Source: Puccinellia tenuiflora
Taxonomy: Eukaryota; Streptophyta; Magnoliopsida; Poales; Poaceae
Assembly (NCBI GenBank): GCA_012064385.1
Contig: QRDG01000401.1
Location: forward strand, 661,174 to 725,173
Reading direction: 5' to 3'
DNA: 64,000 bases
Below the pieces are notes generated by a model that worked only from the letters and a program-made list of their open reading frames with translations, was not told the origin of the DNA and ran no database searches. Below are positions 55,141 to 64,000 of the stretch, piece after piece. How positions within the stretch are numbered: position 1 is the first letter of the stretch; each line of letters starts with the position of its first letter. Made by a program: the position numbers and the translations under genes.

Positions 55141-56388
55141 TAGATCTATTCGTAGATGTTGGTGCGATTAGAACACAAGGAGTTGTGGGCGTTGATATTT
55201 TAGGTTGCTACCTTCTCGCGTGCACTTTGCATCTTTGCGGTATTGTGAGATTGAAGCGGCCCGGACCAACCTTACTCGTCCACGCACGAGAGACCGGTTC
55301 CACGACTGACATGCAACTTGTTTTGCATAAGTGGCTGGCGGGTGTCTGTTTCTCTTGCTTTAGTGAGGATGCAATTTTCAATGTAAGGCCTTTCAAAAGG
55401 ATGAGTAAATAAGCAACTATTATATCACCGTTGTGGTTTTTGCGTAGATTAGAACGGTTCTATCTCGTTGACCCAAGCCACGTAAAATTTGCATAAACAA
55501 AGTAGAGGACGTCTAACTTGTTTTTGCAGAGGGGGTCAAGTGATGTGATATGGCCAATGTGATTTGTGATAATGTATGCAATGATCATGTTTGTAATATT
55601 TCGCGACTTGCATGTCGACGAGTACGGCAACCGACAGGAGCCATATGGTTGTCTATTATTTTATGTGACCTGCGAGTCATTGAATCACCATGTAATTGCT
55701 TTACTTTATTGCTAAGAGTAGCATTAGTTATAGTTGCAATAGTTGGTGGACAACCATGGTGATGGCGCCACGATGATGGAGATCATGCCGGAGATGGATA
55801 TCTTGCCGGTGCTTTGAAGATGGAGATCAAAAGCATAAGAAGAAAGGCCATATCATACCACAATTTTGAATTGCATGTGATGTTAATCCCTTTTATGCAC
55901 CTTATTGTTATGCTTAGATGTGATCGCGACGGTAGCATGATAAGGTGATCTCTCATGTTAATATCAAGATAATTAAGTGTTCTCCCCTAGTATGCACCGT
56001 TGCGAAAGTTCGTCGTTTCGAAGCATCACGTGATGATCGGGTGTGATAGATTCAACGTTCACATACAACGGGTGTAAGCCAGTTTACACATGCGAAAATA
56101 CTACGGTTGTCTTGACGAGCCTAGCATGTACAGACATGGCCTCGGGAACACGGAACCGAAAGGTTAAACACGAGTTATATGAATGATATGATCAACACTA
56201 AGTTGTTCACCATTGAAGCTACATCATCTCACGTGATGATCGGTTGTGGTGTAGTGGATTTGGATCGTGTATCGCTAAACAACCAGAGAGATGTTGAGTT
56301 TAGTGGGAGTTCATTAATTTGATTAAGTTGAACTAAAATTATCATAAACAAGTGTCCTAAAGATATCTTTGCAAAATCCTTGTAGATC

Positions 56389-57006
56389 ATGGGCGACTAC
56401 AGTAGTATGTTTCTTGCTGAGGAGCTGCGTCTCGATGGGTCAAACTTTGCTGAGTGGTACATGCGTCTGAGAGAAGCCCTACACACCAATGGAGAGCTCT
56501 ACGTGATAGATGAACCTTTAGAAAAACGCCCTGATGTTACTGCTGACTATGAAGGGTATATGGAGTGGTACGATCAAAAGACCACCTACTTGAGAGTCGA
56601 GTGGCTGATATGCACCTTCATGGATTCTAACCTTGGTAGACAATTTGGAAACTTGAGCGCAATGGAGATTGTCGATGAGCTGAAAAGAAGGTTCATAGCA
56701 CAAGTTAGAGTTGCAAGGTTTGAATGCTTGGATGATTTTCTTTCAACTAAGATGGAAGAAAACACTTGCTTGGAACAACACCTGAGTAAGATGCACCGGC
56801 TGTATTATACTATGGTGGATGTTTGGAACCATGAAATAACTGACGAGATGGCAATAGATGGGGTGCTGCGCTCGCTTCCCCCCAGCTATAAGGATTATGT
56901 CATGGGAAGGGATTCGATCACTTTCTGTGAGTTTATTTCCCGGTTGCGTCAAGTTAAAGTGGAACCCATAGCAGGAGAAGTAGTCAATACAGAAGGTATA
57001 TTTTGA
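56389..57006 (+). CDS. copia-2 Gag-like protein, 205 aa
   Basis: An intact frame from the ATG at 56389 (MGDYSSMFLAEELRLDGSNF) resembles copia gag of the UBN2 / retrotran_gag type: a conserved GSNFAEWYMRLREAL start, DELKRRF, YTMVDVW and SLPPSYKDYV. It lacks the zinc knuckle that normally follows, ending at TGA shortly after VNTEGIF. It would form or join virus-like particles. As the only gene of the element it must rely on a related autonomous copia for pol functions. The frame being intact in a 2 percent diverged element suggests it was functional at insertion. Confidence 0.8.
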   Translation: MGDYSSMFLAEELRLDGSNFAEWYMRLREALHTNGELYVIDEPLEKRPDVTADYEGYMEWYDQKTTYLRVEWLICTFMDSNLGRQFGNLSAMEIVDELKRRFIAQVRVARFECLDDFLSTKMEENTCLEQHLSKMHRLYYTMVDVWNHEITDEMAIDGVLRSLPPSYKDYVMGRDSITFCEFISRLRQVKVEPIAGEVVNTEGIF

Positions 57007-57009
57007 TAT

Positions 57010-59835
57010 ACTAAGTTATAAATGTTTAAATGTCCCATTTACACTTGTGGTGAGCTAAGTATTTGATACTTGTGCTATTTTGTGAAAACAGGGCCTGCCG
57101 TTTGAGAAGTGCATGGAGGGACTGAGTGGATTTCGCGGGAAGATGGCAATCAAGGAGTTGATGCTGGCGTCATTTCACTTCTACATTTATCGTTTTAAAT
57201 TAGAGGATTTGAATGAGTTTTGTAATCGAATTAAGTGTGATCTTAAATTAGTGTGTCTCGGTTTGTGAGACGGTCATTCATGTTAAAGACAAATGGTTGT
57301 TCTGTTTTCATGAGTAATCCTTTTTGGAGATCACGTTTCGATTATGAGATTATTGTCCTTTGTTAGATTTAAACGATGATTAGTTAAACACTTATAAAAA
57401 CAAAGCATGCTAAAAATGTCCAAATACTTAATGATGAGAGTTGTTTTTAGTTGTGCTATAGTGTTGGTGAGTATTCTGATGCGCATCACCATGTAGCATA
57501 ATTAAAAATGCCATTTTCTGAAAATGCCATGAGTAGCTGGAAAATAAACACAAGTGTTGGTGGAATTTTTCAGTTAATAAGAGACATCATTGTTTTATGT
57601 TCTTCATCATGAATAAGTAAATAGGTGTATTTATCCAAGTCATGATGAGACCATATCATTTTTGGAAGTAAAGGATATTAAGTTAACAAGATAATTGAGT
57701 CTTTTTGATTTGATCAAAAGAGACGAAATATTTGAGTTATTGTTTAGTATGAAGACTTGTGACAAGTGTTATCACAAATTACAATATTTAGAGATTATTC
57801 AAAAGTGTTTTGATAAACCTAAAGTGTTGTAGTCACATTATATTTGATATTATGTGGTCATAAAGAAGGGATTTAAATTTAAGGATTTATTTGTATCATT
57901 TAGATTTATTTTGATAACACTCTGTTTCAAATAAAGGATCTATTTAATGATTTGCGTTTCGCATATGAGTTATGTGAAATAGTGGTTTCAATAATTATGA
58001 GATAATTAAAAGCCAAAGCAAATGGAGTTTTGTAGAATATTCATATGGGATTATGAAATAGAGATTCCACAATGTGAGACTAAAAGGGACAAACCAATGT
58101 GTTTGGTTGTGTTGTGTATTTTAGTGGTTTTATCATGAAATGGTTTCATGGATAAATGAATTGTTGGAATAAATTTAGAAAGCTTAAACCTTGCATGTTT
58201 ATGTATCAAGTGGCACATATGTAAAGTGCTATGTTGGTTAAAACTTGACACATAAAAGTTTTAATGATGGTGATCATTGAATTTTGGTTTAGCTTGTCTA
58301 AAGAGAAGTAGGGTTCAAGAATATGAAATTTGTCAAAAGTTGCAAAATAATATTCATGATTTACTTGTCATGTTTGAGAAACAAGACATACCTACAAAAC
58401 TACAAAAGAAGAAATAGAAACTTTAAATACGAAAGTGACTAAAAGTCATTCTATATTAATTTTAAATCACGAAGTAATTGTTACTTGATTTTGTGAAAAG
58501 AATGTTTCACATATTTATTTTGCAAATAGTTTGTGTGGAATAAATAAAACTTAAAGCTGGCAAGGTACTGGCGTTTCGTATATGAGTTCTCGAATCTTAA
58601 GAGTTAAGAATTTTTTGGAGGAGTCCAAATTGTCGAGAAAGTGCATAAGAAACTAAGTGAGATCTAATTAAGATATGTGGTGACATATATTAAGTTAGAG
58701 CAGAAATTATTTTCCATAATCAAAATATGTGGTGACATATGTTTGAGTGGGAACTAGTTAAATCATGGTCAAATATAAAGATAACATATTTCTGAGTGGG
58801 CAGTGTTCACAATTTAATATGTGTATGGTGTATATTTGAGTGGGAGTTTACAACATCGTGTTTGAATGAAATGGAGATTTCATAAATGTTGTAAATGTTG
58901 TCATGGACCAAAGCATAACTTGTGAAGTTAATTTGAACGTCAAATATCCATGGAGATGGATGTATCTATGGAGGATAGATAAGTTTGATAAACATTAAAG
59001 TCAGGATGTTTTAACCTAAATAGTTTTGAAGGAGTTCAAAATAGAAACAAGAGAAGAATGGTTCATCTCATTGTAACATATAGGTGAAACATTGAGTTGA
59101 GAACTCAGTACAAAATTGATGGTTAGAGGATATGTTGGAATTCACTATGAATTGTTCATAGGTCTCAACATATAAGAACCATATGTTTGTATATGACGAT
59201 ATGTGACCCAAGTTCTTAATTGTAAGAACATGTTAAATGAGGAGTCATTTTTCATGGAATTGAGATGAATTTAGAATATGGTAGACTTGATTGATGTCAT
59301 AAAGCCGAACTAAATTGGAGATCTCTTAATATTAGAGTAGCACAGCGAAAGCATGATCGGAAATATCGAAGTGACATGATACACTGTCGATTTGTTAAGT
59401 CTACAACATATAGGAGTATATGATTAATTCAAGGATTAAATTGATATAATATTTTGGTTTGAGAAAGTTGTTTCAAGATCGAGTGAGCTCCAGATGCATA
59501 TGTTATGAGAAAGTCCATTTGATTGATCATACATCGTATAGCATAAATGGATATGAATGTCTCACTCTATAACCAAACATATTATATATATTATGAGATA
59601 ATGAGTTTTATCACGGGATGATAGGAAGTTTATCATGTGATGATAAAGTAATGTCAAATTAGGTGACAATTACAAATTTTTGCAAAAGAACATAAGAGCT
59701 CTAAAGTACAGAGCACGGACAGAACCTCTTCCACAAGCAAACATGACCAGCACTAAGACTTCATGAGTGAGACTCCATGAGTGTTGGATCAAGGAAATGT
59801 AAACTAGATTATTGACTCTAGTGCAAGTGGGAGAC
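57010..59835 (+). other. copia-2 internal non-coding region
   Basis: 2.8 kb of AT-rich DNA without any frame above 66 codons and without recognisable pol motifs. It ends at the polypurine tract before the 3' LTR. The first part (57010-57300) directly follows gag. Long conserved non-coding interiors occur in large non-autonomous derivatives; nothing else was seen here. Confidence 0.75.
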
Positions 59836-61701
59836 TGTTGGGAATATGCCCTAGAGGCAATAATAAAATGGTTTATTAAGCATATTCACGTTTATGATAA
59901 TAATTTATTATCCATGCTATAATTGTATTAAATGGAAACATAATACATGTGTGGAATATAAACACCAGGAGTCCCTAGTGAGCCTCTACAGGACTAGTTC
60001 GTTGATCAAGAGATAGTTAGAGTTTCCTAACTATGGACTTGTTATAGTCACTTGATAACGGAATCATATCATTAGGAGTAATGGTGTGATGGACATGACC
60101 CAAATAAAGAGTTGCAATTAATCGTGTCACAAAAGTTTTGTTGACAACACTTTTAATATGCCAAATATAGTTTTCTTAGACCATGAGATTATATCACTCC
60201 CGTTCACCGGAGGAATACTTTGTGGACATCAAACGTCACTTCGTAACTGGGTGATTATAAAGGTGGCTTTCAGGTATCTCCGATGGTGGGTTGTTGGGTG
60301 ATATGAATCAAGAGTGGGATTTGTCCCTCCATGTGACGGAGAAGATATCTCCAGGCCTTCTCGGTAATATAGCATTAAAAGTCTGCAGACATGTGATTAG
60401 GTGGTAATCACGAGGATCATATATTATGGACGAGTAAAGAGAACTTGCCGGTAACGAGATCAAACTGGACATGGGGATGTCAACGATTATATCTCGGGCA
60501 AGTAAAATATCGTGAGACAAAGGGAATCGTATATGAGATTAATTGAATCTCCAGCATCGTGGTTCAATCGAGAAAAGGTTTTTGTTGAGTGTATAGGAAT
60601 TAATATGGGCATCCCGGTCCCGCTATTAATTATTGATATGATCATGTCTATGCATTCTCGAACCCGTAGGGTCACACACTTAATGTTCCGATGAAATTAG
60701 GTTTTGCGATGAATTAAATGATGAAACGAACGAATGGTGATTCGGAGTCTCGGATGGGATCCCGGACATCACGAGAGGTTCCGGAGGAGTCCGGAGAATA
60801 AGATTCATATATGGAAAGTTGTTTCCGGAGATTTCGGAAAAATTCCGGAAATTATTTGCAGGGTACCGAAAGGTTCTGGAATGTTCTAGAAGGTTCTAGA
60901 AGTGGGACCACATATTGTATGGGGCCCACATGGACAAAAGGGGTGCAACTAGCCACTTGGGCCAGCCGCACCACCTAAGGCCCACATGGGCCAAACCGAA
61001 TTGGCCTAGGTGGGGGAGCCGGCCAACCCTAGGAGGAGTCCTAGGGGGACTCGGCTTGGGGGCCAAGCCACCCCTTGGCCGGCCGGCCCTAGGGCTCCCC
61101 CTCCACCTATATAAAGGGGTGAGGGGAGGGGGGTGCGACATACCAAGAGGCTGCCCCCCAAGCACCCTAGCCGCACCACCTCCTCACCCAAACCCTAACC
61201 CTAGCCGCACCCTCCCCGAAGGGCTGCGCCACCTCCACCTCCACACCATAGCCGCACCACCCCTATGCCCTAGGGCTGCTGCGCCTTGCTCCTCTCCCTC
61301 TCCTCTAGCTTGGCTTGGCGAAGCCCTGCTCGTGGAGATCGTCATCATCACCGGCACTACCGTCGTGCTGCTGAGATCATCAAGGCCACGTCCTCTCGCT
61401 TGCGGGATCAAGGAGTCGACGTCTTCATCGAGCCGTACGTGTGGACGCCGCGGAGGTGCTGCCCGTTGCTGCACTTCACCGGATTGGATCTCGAGGATAA
61501 TACATCTCCTCGCGACTAGACGAGTCTAGTTGCGGGGATCGACTAACCAACCCCTGCACCGACAAAACGCGTTTGTTGATCTTCAAGGGTAAGAGATTGG
61601 ATCTCACCTTCGCTATCTTCATCTCGTAGATCTAGATCCTTGGGGTTTATTCCGCTTGCCGCGTAGGAATTTTTTTTGTTTTCCATGCTGCGACCCCTTC
61701 A
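59836..61701 (+). repeat. copia-2 3' LTR
   Basis: Starts TGTTGGGAATATGCCC and ends GACCCCTTCA, colinear with the 5' LTR throughout, mostly transition differences. Followed by the GTGGA duplication and host DNA. Confidence 0.95.
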
Positions 61702-61747
61702 GTGGAGGGGTCGTCAGAGAAGTCGAAGGATGGGGGAGGAGACGCCA

Positions 61748-64000
61748 TTTTTTTTTAGAGGGAAAGGGACCTCATCCCCGATTTCATTGCAAAACAAAGA
61801 AACCACCGAGTTCGATACATGCAGGAAATTAACAACAGGAAAATAAAAGCGCAAAGCTCGGAAACCTAACAGCTACGATGAACCAGCCAGGAAGGAGCTA
61901 GGGGAGTCAAATATGCAATTATTACAGACCAAAAATTCTATTCAGCAAGCTACAGGGTCTCAACGTCTTTCTTGTTTCTTTGTTTTCCCCTCAAAAGCTA
62001 GTGCAGCATCTTTCTTTTCCGGGACGTCATGCCACACCCAACGTCGCAACGTCCTCCTGATGCTGAGCGCATAGCGACTATTTTTGCTTCTTCAGTGGCT
62101 TGTCAATGGGCGACCAGCACCCAACTTCAAGAGGAGAGGCTGGGCTGAGAGCAGCAGTCTTCTTCACCTGTTTGATGTTTGGCGGGGAAGGCCGGCGACC
62201 AGCACCCAACTTCAAGAGGAGTGGCTTGTCTGGCGGGGAAGGCCGGCGATCCCGTCCAACGGCCAAAGGCCAGTTTAGCCGTTCTCCAGGAGGAGCGGCT
62301 TTATCAGGAGCGTGTTGATCGCTCAGCACAAGGAGTCCAGCTGGGGAAGCGACTGATCTTTGGCGAGGATCTTCCAGCTCTGGACAGAGTTGAGGATTCT
62401 CCTTAGTACCTGTTTGATGTTTAGCCAATATACACCGTTAAAGACCATATCATTTCTGAATTTCCATATGTTCCACAAAACAGCGGCACAAACAGAATTT
62501 AGAGCAGAGTTTTTTGAATTGGACACCTAGTATCTAGCTATAGATTCAAAGGAGGTGCCAATGCAGACTGCAAAATGTTCGGAAACAAAAGTCCAGATGA
62601 TCTTAGACACTACACAATCAAACATAAGGTGCTGTACAGTTTCTTTTTCAGAACAAAAGAGGCATTCTTCAGGTTTGAAAATCTACCTTTTCCTAAGATT
62701 ATCTTTTGTCATAATCTTATTGTGAGATAGCAACCAAAGGAAAACATGTACTCTAGGAGGCACATTTAGTTTCCATAGAGCAGGTATGAAAACTGGGCAT
62801 ATGCCTCTAAAGTTAATCACATGATAAAGAGAGCTAGTCGAGTAGGTCTCTTTATTCTCCAATTGCCAGATTAGTGAGTCATCTTCATGAGTGAAGACAA
62901 TACTTTTTGCTATCTCAACTAGGTCATACCATTGTCTCATCAGGTTACCCCCGAAGTTCCTCCTAAAAGTGAGTTTTAGTTGCTCACCATCCCAGGCATC
63001 GGCAATGGTGATTTCCTGTTCATTGCAAAGGGTATAAATATCCTAAAAGGTTGCAGCTAAAGGGGAGTTGCCAAACCAGGTATCTTCCCAGATTCTAATT
63101 TTGTCGTCTTTACCTACTACCCATCTAAAACCAAACTTTATTTCTCTAACCACTTCCATAACTCCTTTCCAAAACCTGGAAGGGTGAGGAGGGGCACAAG
63201 CAAAGATATTTGGGGAGTTAGTTCTGTATTTGCTACCAATGATGGTCTTCCAGATTTTCCCATCATCTTGAATGTATCTGTTAAGCCAGGAACCTAGTAG
63301 GCAGAAGTTAACCTCTTTTAGGTTGGGGATGCCAAGTCCCCCAAAGTCTTTTTTCATGCAAACTAAGGCCCAATTTGCTAGATGTAGGTTCATATTGCCC
63401 TCAAAGTCACTCCACAAGAAGTGCGTCATTTGAGTGTTAATTAAATCTAGAGCCCATTTGGGGAATTTGAAGAAAGAAAGCAAGCAGACAGGAATGCCAG
63501 CTAGGCAGGTTTTTATGAGGAGAATTCTACCAGCATAAGAGAGGAGTTTTCCCCTTCATCTTGCCATTCTCTTCATAATTTTATCTACTAGGGGTTGGAT
63601 GTCTTCCCTTCTCAATTTGTCGTAATGGAGAGGGATCCCTAAATATTTGATTGGGAAAGAGCCTATTCTACAACCCAACACTCCCGCAAAGGGGGTGAAT
63701 TCTTCTACTTCCATGCCAATGGGAATCAACTCACTTTTGGAGTAATTAATTTTCATCCCAGAGACTTGTTCAAAGCAAGAGAGCACCATCTTAAGGTTTG
63801 ATGATTTCTCTAAATCATTTGAAACGAAAAGGATAGTATCGTCTACGTATTTTAAACAGATGACACCCCCGGGAAATCTTCTGGGCATAACCCTTGTATG
63901 AGGTTATGGCTAGCGGCTTTCCTAAGCATGCTAGTCACTACATCTACTAAAAGATTGAACGGAATTGGCGACAAGGGGTCTCCTTGTCGCAAACCTTTTT
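61748..64000 (-). mobile_element. LINE-2: L1-type element, minus strand, cut by the window edge
   Basis: A run of T at 61748-61756 marks the 3' poly(A). ORF2 sequence continues rightwards to the window end. It inserted next to the former 5' coding end of the SNF2 pseudogene. In the 3' part a GCGACCAGCACCCAACTTCA segment is repeated (62109 and 62197, 88 bp apart). Confidence 0.85.
62323..64000 (-). pseudogene. LINE-2 ORF2 (RT to C-terminus), partial and interrupted
   Basis: From the window edge leftwards: GLRQGDPLSPIPFNL at about 63990, RT catalytic YVDDTILF near 63840, SGMKINYSKSELIPIG, KYLGIPLHYDKLRRED, the FLWSDFEGN / LANWALVCMKKDFGGLGI region and zf-RVT (LWKLNVPPRVHVFLWLL near 62760). The end is AAVLWNIWKFRNDMVFNG. 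Frames break near 63890, 63550, 63040 and 62680. The catalytic box reads YVDD instead of the YADD in LINE-1, so this is a different subfamily. Confidence 0.88.

Larger units (their letters stand above)
53260..61701 (+). mobile_element. copia-2: non-autonomous copia-type (Angela/BARE-like) element, gag only, TSD GTGGA
   Basis: LTRs of 1,867 bp (53260-55126) and 1,866 bp (59836-61701) start TGTTGGGAATAT and end GACCCCTTCA. GTGGA flanks the element (53255-53259, 61702-61706). GTGGTATCAGAGCC directly follows the 5' LTR and CAAGTGGGAGAC precedes the 3' LTR. The LTRs differ at very roughly 35-40 positions by eye, about 2 percent. The LTR start and length resemble the Angela/BARE group of Triticeae. 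The interior (4.7 kb) has one gag-like gene and no protease, integrase, RT or RNase H. Confidence 0.92.
36930..61747 (-). pseudogene. tandem degenerate copy of the SNF2 gene, split by three LTR elements
   Basis: Segments match the 29086-35942 gene in order on the same strand. The 5' coding parts are 61747-61702, 53259-53159 and 46694-46624, rejoined once two elements are removed. Exon 1 end is 46623-46104 (CPQQREGLRWLW; ILGDDMRLGKTMQ), exon 2 about 45772-45634 (AKTLLTHWSKELSVVGL), exon 3 45544-45482, exon 4 45299-45018, exon 5 about 44922-44871, exon 6 about 44790-44695, exon 7 44109-43972 (same 138-nt length) and exon 8 43884-43810. Exon 16 to 18 regions lie at 37700-36930. Exons 9-15 are missing. 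Damage includes motif I Gly to Arg, DEAH to DEGQ, SGTP to SVTP, stops in exons 3 and 7, and several frameshifts. Confidence 0.8.

Overview
This is a plant nuclear genome window, almost certainly from a Triticeae grass (wheat, goatgrass, barley or rye type). It is dominated by nested transposable elements: CACTA elements with GC-rich palindromic subterminal arrays, Ty1/copia and Ty3/gypsy retrotransposons, L1-type LINEs, Stowaway and hAT MITEs. Only one clear host gene survives, plus a wrecked paralogue. No bacterial operon, CRISPR array or rRNA was seen. The family assignments come from reading the sequence, not from a database search.

Layout, left to right. (1) 1-6916: tandem repeats and the 3' part of a minus-strand CACTA element (CACTA-1) whose tnp2 transposase gene has two frameshifts; its left terminus was not found. 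(2) 6917-28810: a decayed plus-strand copia element (copia-1), fused at its left edge to the 3' end of an oppositely oriented copia. Copia-1 is split by a 9.1-kb CACTA element (CACTA-2, 10300-19430, TSD TAT) and by a minus-strand LINE (about 20754-28135). Next to the LINE lies a tRNA-derived SINE-like sequence that itself carries a hAT MITE. (3) 29086-35942: a minus-strand, 18-exon SNF2-family ATPase gene resembling CHR24/ERCC6-like. Every exon junction keeps phase, but exon 2 has one extra base. (4) About 36930-61747: a second, degenerate copy of the same gene, broken up by a gypsy element inside a Stowaway MITE (37916-43356), a second gypsy element (46695-53158, with a Harbinger-like insert in one LTR) and a gag-only copia-type element (53260-61701). 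(5) 61748-64000: the 3' part of a second LINE, cut by the window edge.

The boundaries are unusually readable. Target-site duplications were found for CACTA-2 (TAT), gypsy-1 (GCTAC), gypsy-2 (GGTTG), copia-2 (GTGGA), the Harbinger-like insert (TGA), the hAT MITE (CTCCCAAC) and three Stowaways (TA). The order of insertion can therefore be deduced. LTR comparison by eye suggests gypsy-1 is the youngest LTR element.

The most interesting items are: the single-base lesion in an otherwise coherent SNF2 gene and its shattered tandem paralogue; the 98-bp-arm hairpin and internal TNP-site-like array in CACTA-2; the ATGA overlap between LINE ORF1 and ORF2; a SINE-like element sharing a 3' tail with the neighbouring LINE; and a nearly intact gypsy element with one amber codon between gag and pol. 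I did not find a convincing entirely new system.
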